Part shown: piece by piece, positions 1 to 5,888 of the stretch
Position numbering within the stretch: the stretch's first letter is position 1
How the letters are laid out: the number at the start of each line of letters is the position of its first letter
Assembly: GCA_020723365.1 (NCBI GenBank)
Contig: DYJB01000016.1
Span: forward strand, 5,916 to 17,553
Origin: Candidatus Aquidulcis sp.
GTDB lineage: Bacteria > Chloroflexota > Anaerolineae > Anaerolineales > E44-bin32
DNA: 11,638 nt
Direction: 5' to 3'
Made by a program: the position numbers and the translations under genes
Notes under the pieces: generated by a model
What the model saw: only the letters and a program-made list of their open reading frames with translations
Told to the model about the DNA's origin: nothing
The model's database searches: none

Positions 1-632
1 ACCGACTGCATGGTCACGCCCCAGGGCGTCGTGCGGGCGTCGATGATCTTCTGCAGGTCTTCGTCCATGCGGGCCCGCCCGACGAGGATATCGGCCAGCG
101 TCATCTGACCGATGACCTCCCGCAGGGCCGTCTGGGCTGCCCAGCCGATGGCCGTGCGGTAATCCTCGACCTCCAGGGCGGCCTTCTCGGCATCCCATAC
201 CAGCCAGAACAGCACGGCGTCCACGTCGACCGGGACGGTGTCCTTGGTGAGCGTCTTCTCGGCGTTGAAGGGGGTCACCATCACGCGGTGATCGATCCAC
301 ATCGGGATGCGGTCGACGACGGGGATGATCCAGAAGATGCCCGGCCCGCGCAGCCCCCGGAAGCGCCCGAAGCGCAGCACGACGGCCTTCTCCCACTGGT
401 CGGCCACCTTGAGGCCCATCAGGATGTAGGAGCCGAGCAGGATCCAGGCTGTGGTGGCGACGCCGATCCACGCGTCGGCCACACCCAACCAGTCCAGCCA
501 CCAGGCCGTCCCGGTCGCCAGCACCAGGATGATCGTGAACAGCGCGCCGGCGATGGGCGGGATGCGTTCGTTGCCAGCCGCCTTGACCTCCCGCTTGCGG
601 GCGGCCTTCAGGGCTTTCAAATCAAACGTCAT
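1..632 (-). CDS. SPFH/band-7 (stomatin/slipin-like) membrane protein, 3' end outside window
   Basis: The reading frame is open from ATG at 632 down to the window edge (210 codons seen), so the C-terminus is missing. GGAGG at 643-639 precedes the ATG by 6 bases. The N-terminus (about residues 1-25) is basic, followed by two hydrophobic segments at about 27-49 and 54-74. A band-7/SPFH domain starts near residue 76 with DQWEKAVVLRFGRF and GPGIFWIIPVVDRI and continues through TLTKDTVPVDVDAVLFW, DYRTAIGWAAQTALREVIG and TLADILVGR, all typical stomatin/slipin signatures. Such proteins form oligomeric membrane scaffolds and often influence partner proteases or membrane domains; no partner is visible here, so the function is open. 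It lies 27 bp after the GntR-family gene on the same strand and is probably co-transcribed with it. A two-TM N-terminal hairpin before the SPFH domain fits a membrane-embedded slipin. Confidence 0.86.
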   Translation of the reverse strand, partial: MTFDLKALKAARKREVKAAGNERIPPIAGALFTIILVLATGTAWWLDWLGVADAWIGVATTAWILLGSYILMGLKVADQWEKAVVLRFGRFRGLRGPGIFWIIPVVDRIPMWIDHRVMVTPFNAEKTLTKDTVPVDVDAVLFWLVWDAEKAALEVEDYRTAIGWAAQTALREVIGQMTLADILVGRARMDEDLQKIIDARTTPWGVTMQS

Positions 633-659
633 GGTGTGCCTCCTTGAGCACCACTCTCG

Positions 660-1076
660 TCACTCGGCATCCGGCGGCGGGGTCCCGGCCCGGCGCCAGC
701 GTTCGATCTGCTTCTCGACCTCTTCTTCCACGGCCTGAGGGCTGAAAGCCATGCGCGCCGCTCCGTCCAGGAAGGCGCGCACCAGTCCCTCGAGCGCCGC
801 CTGGCGCAGTTCTTCCGCCTGGCCGGTGGAAAGCCCTTCCAGCACGTAGGTCCCGCGTCCTTGCTGGGTTGAGATCACGCCCGCCTCGTCCAACAGTCGG
901 TAGGCCCGCGCCACGGTGTTGAAGTTGACCCGCAGATCAGTGGCCAGCTGGCGCACGGTGGGCAGCTGGTTGCCCGGCAGCAGCACGCCCGTCGCCACCA
1001 GGTGGCCTACCCGCTCCACGATCTGGATATAGATCGGGACGTGGCTGCGCAGGTCAACATCAATCGCAAGCGTCAT
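660..1076 (-). CDS. GntR-family transcriptional regulator, YtrA subfamily
   Basis: A protein of 138 residues if it starts at ATG 1076. An in-frame TTG at 1088 would add four residues, but it is not preceded by a better ribosome site, so ATG is preferred; neither start has a strong Shine-Dalgarno. Residues about 12-78 form a GntR winged helix: PIYIQI at the start, LPTVRQLATDL and NFNTVARAYRLLDEAG around the recognition helix, then QGRGTYV in the wing. Only about 60 residues follow, predicted helical (QAVEEEVEKQIERW). This short helical tail is the hallmark of the YtrA subfamily, which lacks a large FadR- or UTRA-type effector domain. YtrA-type genes are commonly first in an operon and repress it. 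Here the downstream partner is an SPFH protein rather than the more usual ABC transporter. An operator-like inverted repeat overlaps its own -10 (1120-1136), suggesting autoregulation. Confidence 0.9.
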   Translation of the reverse strand: MTLAIDVDLRSHVPIYIQIVERVGHLVATGVLLPGNQLPTVRQLATDLRVNFNTVARAYRLLDEAGVISTQQGRGTYVLEGLSTGQAEELRQAALEGLVRAFLDGAARMAFSPQAVEEEVEKQIERWRRAGTPPPDAE

Positions 1077-1085
1077 GACTTCAAC

Positions 1086-1125
1086 CAATGTGCCATTGTC
1101 TCATTGTCTCTTTGTATCTTTGTAC
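1086..1125. repeat. Five imperfect 8-bp tandem units in the gntR leader
   Basis: Units in plus orientation are CAATGTGC, CATTGTCT, CATTGTCT, CTTTGTAT and CTTTGTAC, at an exact period of 8 bases; a further TTGT follows at 1129-1132 with a 9-base step. On the transcribed minus strand they are AC-A-A-rich units reaching from the predicted start site to within about 10 bases of ATG 1076. They could be extra regulator half-sites or simple slippage repeats. Confidence 0.6.
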
Positions 1126-1136
1126 TAATTGTATAA
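1120..1136. promoter_or_regulatory. Candidate GntR operator (TTGTAC-N5-GTATAA)
   Basis: TTGTAC (1120-1125), spacer TAATT, then GTATAA (1131-1136) form an imperfect inverted repeat with one mismatch between the half-sites. It covers the -10 box and predicted start site of the gntR promoter, where a repressor would block initiation. Small dyads at the own promoter are usual for YtrA-type regulators, so autorepression is the likeliest role. Binding is inferred. Confidence 0.5.
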
Positions 1137-1156
1137 CCAATTGCGCCGCGCGTCAA
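1128..1156 (-). promoter_or_regulatory. Sigma-70-type promoter of the gntR-SPFH operon
   Basis: Read on the minus strand, TTGACG (1156-1151) is followed after exactly 17 bases by TACAAT (1133-1128). Both boxes are one mismatch from consensus. The predicted transcript starts near 1121, giving a leader of about 45 bases before ATG 1076. The AT-rich stretch (about 1086-1141) stands out sharply from its GC-rich surroundings. Activity is inferred from sequence only. Confidence 0.65.
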
Positions 1157-1203
1157 GGGGGTGGGGTGGGGCGCCCGGCGGAACAGGTCGACTTGCGCCC
1201 ACA

Positions 1204-1212
1204 TGGTAGAAT
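1204..1212 (+). promoter_or_regulatory. Candidate extended -10 promoter for the pdxS operon
   Basis: TGG directly followed by TAGAAT (1207-1212) matches an extended -10 (TGn-TAnAAT). No good -35 lies 16-18 bases upstream, consistent with extended -10 promoters but also lowering certainty. The predicted transcript start is near 1219, leaving a leader of about 79 bases before the GTG of pdxS. It is the only promoter-like element I find on the plus strand upstream of pdxS. Confidence 0.4.
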
Positions 1213-1230
1213 GAGCGTGGAAGCCTCTTC

Positions 1231-1295
1231 AGCACGGCCGCGGTCGGGCCGCTGCTCCCCGGAAGTCCCCCCGACCTGCGGATCCTAGGAGGATC
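1231..1295 (+). promoter_or_regulatory. Structured 5' leader of pdxS, with the ribosome site partly in a hairpin
   Basis: Three pairings are visible. AGCA-CGGCC (1231-1239) pairs with GGCCG and TGCT (1247-1251, 1253-1256) with one bulged base. GGTCGGG (1242-1248) is perfectly complementary to CCCGACC (1270-1276), which competes with the first stem through bases 1247-1248. GATCC (1281-1285) pairs with GGATC (1291-1295) around TAGGA, placing the AGGAGG ribosome site (1287-1292) in loop and 3' stem. No known riboswitch class is recognised. The pairings are seen; any switching is inference. Confidence 0.35.
1287..1292 (+). promoter_or_regulatory. Shine-Dalgarno AGGAGG setting the GTG start of pdxS
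   Basis: A perfect AGGAGG lies five bases before GTG 1298. It fixes the start at this non-ATG codon; the next in-frame ATG would delete conserved N-terminal PdxS sequence. Confidence 0.85.
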
Positions 1296-1297
1296 AA

Positions 1298-2185
1298 GTG
1301 CAGAAGGAAGTCGGCACCTTTGCCCTGAAGGCCGGCCTGGCCGAGATGCTCAAGGGCGGGGTCATCATGGACGTCGTCACCCCCGAGCACGCCCGCATCG
1401 CCGAGCAGGCCGGCGCCGTGGCCGTCATGGCGCTGGAACGCGTCCCGGCCGATATCCGCGCCGCCGGCGGCGTGGCGCGCATGAGCGACCCAGCCCTGAT
1501 CCTCGAGATCATGGAGTCCGTCACCATCCCGGTCATGGCCAAGTGCCGCATCGGGCACTTCGTCGAGGCTCAGGTGCTCGAAGCCCTGGGCGTCGATTAC
1601 ATCGACGAGTCGGAGGTGCTGACCCCGGCGGACGAGGCCCACCACATCGACAAACGTCCCTTCCGGGTTCCCTTCGTGTGCGGCTGCCGCAACCTGGGCG
1701 AGGCGCTCCGGCGCGTCGGCGAGGGGGCGGCCATGATCCGCACCAAGGGCGAAGCCGGCACGGGGGACGTCGTCGAGGCCGTGCGCCACGCCCGGGCCGT
1801 GCTGGGCGACATCCGCCGCCTGCAGACGATGCCGGACGAGGAACTGATGGCCTTTGCCAAGGACATCGGCGCCCCGTACGAGCTGGTGATCCAGACCCGC
1901 GAGCTGGGCCGCCTGCCGGTGGTCAACTTCGCCGCCGGGGGCATCGCCACGCCGGCCGACGCCGCCCTGATGATGCAGCTGGGCGTCGACGGCGTCTTCG
2001 TCGGCTCCGGCATCTTCAAGTCGGGCGATCCGGCCCGACGGGCCAAGGCTATCGTCGAAGCCACGACGCACTACAACGATCCCAAGATCGTCGCCGAGGT
2101 CAGCAAGGGCCTGGGCCAGGCGATGGTCGGCATCGGCGTCACGCAGCTGGCAGAGGGCGAACGGCTGGCCGTCCGCGGCTGGTAA
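1298..2185 (+). CDS. pdxS: Pyridoxal 5'-phosphate synthase lyase subunit PdxS
   Basis: The synthase subunit of the deoxyxylulose-independent vitamin B6 pathway condenses ribose 5-phosphate, glyceraldehyde 3-phosphate and ammonia into PLP. Family members form dodecamers decorated by PdxT glutaminase subunits. The 295-residue length matches the family (about 294 in Bacillus subtilis). Highly conserved blocks include GGVIMDVVTPEHARIAE, VMALERVPADIRAAGGVARM, VDYIDESEVLTPADE, PFVCGCRNLGEA and GVFVGSGIFKS. Asp25, Lys82 (in PVMAKCRIGH) and Lys150 (in MIRTKGEAGTG) correspond to the catalytic Asp24, Lys81 and Lys149 of the B. subtilis enzyme. The protein ends in the family-typical RGW. It is the first gene of the operon, starts at GTG with a perfect ribosome site, and is separated by 19 bp from the flavoprotein; pdxT follows one gene later. 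Confidence 0.98.
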   Translation: MQKEVGTFALKAGLAEMLKGGVIMDVVTPEHARIAEQAGAVAVMALERVPADIRAAGGVARMSDPALILEIMESVTIPVMAKCRIGHFVEAQVLEALGVDYIDESEVLTPADEAHHIDKRPFRVPFVCGCRNLGEALRRVGEGAAMIRTKGEAGTGDVVEAVRHARAVLGDIRRLQTMPDEELMAFAKDIGAPYELVIQTRELGRLPVVNFAAGGIATPADAALMMQLGVDGVFVGSGIFKSGDPARRAKAIVEATTHYNDPKIVAEVSKGLGQAMVGIGVTQLAEGERLAVRGW

Positions 2186-2204
2186 GCGAAAGCGCAGCGC
2201 CGGG

Positions 2205-2717
2205 ATGAACCGCGACGACCTGACCCGCCTGCGGCGCACCGACCGCGCCCTGCCCGATGAGGCCATAGGCTCCCTGCTGGCCCGGGCGGCGTACGGCCAC
2301 ACCGCCACCGCCGTCGATGGCCAGCCCTTCCAGCACACCAGCCTGTTCTGGTTCGACGCGGCGGCGCGCCGCATCTACTTCCACGGTGCCCTCCAGGGGC
2401 GCATGATCGCCAACGTCCGGGCCAATCCGCGGGTGTGCTTCACGGTGGCCGAAATCGGGCGCCTGTTCCCGGCCAAGACCGCCATGGACTTCGGCAACGA
2501 GTACACCAGCGCCGTCGTCTTCGGCCGGGCGCGCCTGGTCGACGACGACGGCGAAAAGCAGCGCGCCCTGCAGGCGCTGCTCGACAAGCACTTCCCCGAT
2601 CTGCGACCGGGCCGCGACTACCGTCCCATCACGCCCGAAGAGCTGAGCGCCACGGCGGTCTACGCCATCGAGATCGAGGCGTGGTCCGGGAAGCAGAAGA
2701 AGGGTCCCGAAGAATGA
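2205..2717 (+). CDS. NimA-like FMN-binding protein of the pyridoxamine 5'-phosphate oxidase fold
   Basis: A 170-residue single-domain protein. RRTDRALPDEAIGSLL at residues 10-25 and the block YFHGALQGRMIANVRANPRVCF (split split-barrel core around His60) are characteristic of the NimA/Pyridox_ox_2 family. Members bind FMN and have been linked to nitroimidazole reduction; the wider fold also includes PdxH, which oxidises PNP and PMP to PLP. True PdxH proteins are longer (about 200-220 residues) and carry different substrate-binding sequence, so I do not call this PdxH. Its insertion between pdxS and pdxT, with an ATGA overlap into pdxT, makes a B6-related or flavin-redox role worth testing. The start ATG follows pdxS by 19 bp; no strong ribosome site is seen, so re-initiation after pdxS is plausible. 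Confidence 0.85.
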   Translation: MNRDDLTRLRRTDRALPDEAIGSLLARAAYGHTATAVDGQPFQHTSLFWFDAAARRIYFHGALQGRMIANVRANPRVCFTVAEIGRLFPAKTAMDFGNEYTSAVVFGRARLVDDDGEKQRALQALLDKHFPDLRPGRDYRPITPEELSATAVYAIEIEAWSGKQKKGPEE

Positions 2718-3316
2718 CGATCGGAGTCCTGGCGCTGCAGGGCGACTTCGCCGAGCATTCGGTCATGCTGCGCCGGGCCGGGGCCGAGGCGCGCCTGGTT
2801 CGCCTGCCGGAGCAGCTCGAAGGCCTCGACGGATTGATCATCCCGGGCGGCGAATCGACGACCATCGGCAAGCTGGCCACGACCTTCGGCTTGATGGAAC
2901 CCCTGCGCCGCTTTGCCGGGCAGCACGCCGTGTGGGGCACGTGCGCCGGGGCCATCTTCCTGTCCAAGGACGCCCGCCGCGACCAGCCCCTGCTGGGCGT
3001 GATGGATATCACCGTCGAGCGCAACGCCTTCGGCCGGCAGGTCGATTCGTTCGAAACCGAGCTCCGGCTGCCGATGCTCGAATCGCCCGAGCGGCCCTTC
3101 CACGCCGTCTTCATCCGCGCTCCCCTGATCGACCGCGCGGGAAGCGGCGTCGATGTCCTGGCCAGGCTTGAGGATCCGGAGGGGAAGGGCGGGGGCCGCA
3201 TCGTCGCCGCCCGCCAGGGGCGGCTGCTGGCGACCTCCTTTCACCCCGAACTGACGGGCGATGACCGCTTTCACCGCTACTTCCTCACCCTGGCCGGGGG
3301 CCGGGGCGGCGCATGA
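2714..3316 (+). CDS. pdxT: Pyridoxal 5'-phosphate synthase glutaminase subunit PdxT
   Basis: A class I (triad) glutamine amidotransferase that hydrolyses glutamine and channels ammonia to PdxS. At 200 residues it is of normal family length. The N-terminus MTIGVLALQGDFAEH and the PGGESTTIGKL block (44-54) are PdxT signatures. The nucleophile is Cys77 in GTCAG, and the triad is completed by His177 and Glu179 in TSFHPELTGD. ERNAFGRQVDSFE (102-114) is also conserved. The ATG at 2714 overlaps the stop of the preceding flavoprotein gene as ATGA, and its own stop overlaps the next start in the same way, so its translation is probably coupled on both sides. All catalytic residues are intact. Confidence 0.98.
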   Translation: MTIGVLALQGDFAEHSVMLRRAGAEARLVRLPEQLEGLDGLIIPGGESTTIGKLATTFGLMEPLRRFAGQHAVWGTCAGAIFLSKDARRDQPLLGVMDITVERNAFGRQVDSFETELRLPMLESPERPFHAVFIRAPLIDRAGSGVDVLARLEDPEGKGGGRIVAARQGRLLATSFHPELTGDDRFHRYFLTLAGGRGGA

Positions 3317-4287
3317 TCCGCCCCTTTGATTGGCGCGACCTGACCCTGTTGCACCGCGTTCGCCATCGGGGGCTGTGCCTCGACTCGCAGCTGGCCTACA
3401 CCCGCGGCCCGAACGTGCTGCAGTACGCTCTGCTCGACATGCTCAACCCCGGTCGCACCGCCTACACACTGGTCCTGCGCCCGGGCGCGCAAGCCTCCAT
3501 CGGGCAGGTGCTGCTCCCGGCCGGGCGCAACGGCGCCCACATCGCCTTCATCAGCCCGGCCGAAGTCCTGGAGGACAAGGATGGCGTTGAGCTGTTGGAG
3601 GCCCTGGCGCGGGCGGCCGGAGAGCACGGCGCTCACAGTCTGATCGCCGAGGTGGATGAGGACTCGCCCGGCTTCGAGAGCCTGCGGCGGTCGGGGTTTG
3701 CCATCTACTCCCGTCAGCGCATCTGGCAGCGTAAGCCGGACGCACCTGCAGCGGCAGGCCGGGCGCCGGGCAGCGCACCTTCGCCCGTCTGGCGCCTCGA
3801 GTCGCCGGCGGACACCGTGGCCATCACCGGGCTGTATGCCAACCTGGTCCCGGCACTCGTGCAGCAGGTCGAGCCGCCCCCGGCGAACCACGAAGGCGGC
3901 CTGGTGCACTGGCGCCAGGGCGAGTTGCTGGGATACTTGGGGGTGAACCGCGGCCCGCGCGGCGTCTGGGTGCAGCCCTACTTCCATCCGGCGGCCGAGG
4001 ACCCCGAGGGCCTGCTGGCGCAAGCGCTGGAAGAGCTCCAGGATCAGCGCCCGCGCCCGCTCTACATGTGCGTGCGTTCCTATCAGGGCTGGATGACGGC
4101 GCCGCTGCACGACCTGGCGTTTGAGGCCCGGGCCGACCAGGCCGTGATGGTCAAGCGCCTGGCCGTGAGCTTGCGCCAGGCGCAGCCGGCGCTGATGCCC
4201 GCCCTGGAGGGGACGCTGCCCAAGCCCACGGCTCCCTTCACCCAGACGCGGGCCGACAGGCGATCCGACGCTGGGCGGCAACCATGA
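3313..4287 (+). CDS. GNAT-like protein, probably two degenerate acetyltransferase domains; function unknown
   Basis: A protein of 324 residues with no enzyme-specific signature I recognise. The first half (about 1-145) reads like a GNAT domain: a start of the form MIRPFDWRDLTLLHRV, a central helix with LLEALARAAGEHGAHSLIAEV, and FESLRRSGFAIYSRQRIW, which resembles the final GNAT strand-helix (YEKxGF). The second half (about 160-300) repeats a similar strand-helix pattern after an Ala/Pro/Gly-rich linker at about 142-160. The canonical acetyl-CoA loop (Q/R-x-x-G-x-G/A) is not evident in either half, so it may be catalytically inactive or bind another ligand. Both ends overlap neighbours by ATGA, placing it firmly in the pdx-ATPase-tmk operon. 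It could alternatively be a lineage-specific fold; GNAT assignment is moderate. Confidence 0.6.
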   Translation: MIRPFDWRDLTLLHRVRHRGLCLDSQLAYTRGPNVLQYALLDMLNPGRTAYTLVLRPGAQASIGQVLLPAGRNGAHIAFISPAEVLEDKDGVELLEALARAAGEHGAHSLIAEVDEDSPGFESLRRSGFAIYSRQRIWQRKPDAPAAAGRAPGSAPSPVWRLESPADTVAITGLYANLVPALVQQVEPPPANHEGGLVHWRQGELLGYLGVNRGPRGVWVQPYFHPAAEDPEGLLAQALEELQDQRPRPLYMCVRSYQGWMTAPLHDLAFEARADQAVMVKRLAVSLRQAQPALMPALEGTLPKPTAPFTQTRADRRSDAGRQP

Positions 4288-5888
4288 CGATTCAGCAACG
4301 CATCACCGACAACCTGGATGTGATGCTCAGCTCCCTGCCGCCGGACATCGCCGGGCGGCTGACGGAGATCAACCGCTCCGACGATTTGCTGGAGATGATC
4401 CTGGATGTCGGGCGGGTGCCGACGGCGCGCTACCTCGACGGCGAGCGGACGCTGCTCGAGCGCGAGGTCACCCGCGACGACATCGAGTACGTGGTGGCGC
4501 GCATCGGCGAGTTCGACGCCGACAACCGCGCCGGCATCGAGCGCACGCTGCACCGCATTTCCGCCATCCGCAACCGCCACGGCCGCATCGTCGGGCTCAC
4601 CTGCCGCGTCGGCCGGGCGGTCTACGGCACGATCGACATCGTCCAGGACATCGTCACCAGCGGCAAGAGCGTGCTCCTGCTCGGTCGCCCGGGGGTGGGC
4701 AAGACGACCATGCTGCGCGAGGCGGCCCGCATTCTGGCCGAGACCAAGCGCGTCGTCATCGTCGACACCTCCAACGAGATCGCCGGCGACGGCGACGTGC
4801 CCCATCCGGCCATCGGCCGCGCCCGGCGCATGCAGGTGCGCGAGCCGGTGCTGCAGCACGAAGTGATGATCGAGGCGGTTGAGAACCACAACCCCGAAGT
4901 GATCGTCATCGACGAGATCGGGCGCGAGCTCGAGGCCGTGGCGGCGCGCACCATCGCCGAGCGCGGCGTGCAGCTGATCGGCACGGCCCACGGCAAGTCG
5001 CTCGAGAACCTGCTGCTCAACCCGACGCTCTCCGACCTGGTGGGCGGCATCGAGTCGGTGACGCTGTCCGACGAGGAAGCCCGCCGGCGCGGCACGCAGA
5101 AGACCGTGCTTGAGCGCCGCGCCGCGCCGACCTTCGACGTGCTGGTCGAGATCCAGGACCGCTGGGTGCTGGCCGTCCATCACGACGTGGCGGTGGCCGT
5201 CGACGGCATGCTGCGCGGCCGGCCGCTGCCGCCCGAGGTGCGCAGCCTGGACGAGAGCGGCGAAGTGCGGGTCGAGGTGAGCGCCCCGCCGCCTCCGCCG
5301 CCGTCGGCCCGCTCAGGCGAGACCGGCTACCGCCGCCAGGCCGCCCTGCCCAGCGTGAGCAGCCTGCCGGAGAGCGAGCTGCCTTACTCGCCCACGCCGC
5401 CGCACATCCCCGGGACACCCCTCCAGCCGGTGCGCATCTACGCCTACGGCGTAGCCCGCAATCGCCTGCGGCAGGCGTCCCGCCGGCTGCGCGTGCCGGC
5501 CACGCTCGTCGACCAGCCCAGCGAGGCGGACGTGATCGTCACCCTTCGGGCCTACTATCGCCGCCATCAGAAGCTGATCGCCGACGCCGAGGCGCGGCGC
5601 GTCCCGGTCTACGTGCTGCGCGCCAACACCGTGGCGCAGATGGAAGGCTTCCTGACCGACCTGTTCGACCTGCGGGCTGTGCCGGCGCAGGATCCCGGGC
5701 TGGAGAGCGGGCTACAGGAGACGCAGCAGGCCATTCAGCAGGTGCTCAACGGGCAGCGCTCGATCGATCTGCCGCCAGCCTCCGCCTACATCCGCCGCCT
5801 GCAGCACCAGCTGGCGCGTCAGGCCAATCTGATCTCACACTCCTACGGCAAGGAGCCGCACCGCCGGGTGCGGATCTTCCGCGAATGA
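4284..5888 (+). CDS. AAA-type ring ATPase with C-terminal R3H nucleic-acid-binding domain (Ycf45-like)
   Basis: A 534-residue protein in three parts. The N-terminal part (1-about 110) is an accessory region. An ATPase domain related to SpoIIIAA and secretion-type ATPases follows, with Walker A GRPGVGKTT (134-142, Lys140), DTSNEIAGDGDVPHPAIGRARR next to it, Walker B VIVIDEIG (206-213) and the TAHG box after it. A proline-rich linker (APPPPPPSARSG, about 333-345) leads to an alpha/beta region (VRIYAYGVARNRL, VPVYVLRANTVAQMEGFL) and an R3H domain, whose Arg504-x3-His508 motif and GKEPHRRVRIF end the protein. R3H domains bind single-stranded nucleic acid; homologues occur in Chloroflexota, cyanobacteria and plastids (Ycf45). 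Its exact role is not known to me. It overlaps the upstream GNAT-like gene and downstream tmk by ATGA. Confidence 0.9.
   Translation: MTIQQRITDNLDVMLSSLPPDIAGRLTEINRSDDLLEMILDVGRVPTARYLDGERTLLEREVTRDDIEYVVARIGEFDADNRAGIERTLHRISAIRNRHGRIVGLTCRVGRAVYGTIDIVQDIVTSGKSVLLLGRPGVGKTTMLREAARILAETKRVVIVDTSNEIAGDGDVPHPAIGRARRMQVREPVLQHEVMIEAVENHNPEVIVIDEIGRELEAVAARTIAERGVQLIGTAHGKSLENLLLNPTLSDLVGGIESVTLSDEEARRRGTQKTVLERRAAPTFDVLVEIQDRWVLAVHHDVAVAVDGMLRGRPLPPEVRSLDESGEVRVEVSAPPPPPPSARSGETGYRRQAALPSVSSLPESELPYSPTPPHIPGTPLQPVRIYAYGVARNRLRQASRRLRVPATLVDQPSEADVIVTLRAYYRRHQKLIADAEARRVPVYVLRANTVAQMEGFLTDLFDLRAVPAQDPGLESGLQETQQAIQQVLNGQRSIDLPPASAYIRRLQHQLARQANLISHSYGKEPHRRVRIFRE

Noticed and set aside
1229..2374. 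381-codon minus-strand open frame opposite pdxS
   Set aside because: It is antisense to an unmistakable pdxS, has low-complexity Ala/Gly/Arg/His-rich sequence and no domain; high GC suppresses stops on the opposite strand.
2205..2717. Assignment of the flavoprotein as PdxH
   Set aside because: It is too short, and its motifs match NimA-like proteins rather than PdxH; neighbourhood alone is not enough.
4083..5183. 366-codon minus-strand open frame opposite the R3H ATPase
   Set aside because: The composition is dominated by Asp, His, Val and Leu as expected of an antisense shadow, and the plus strand encodes clear Walker motifs.
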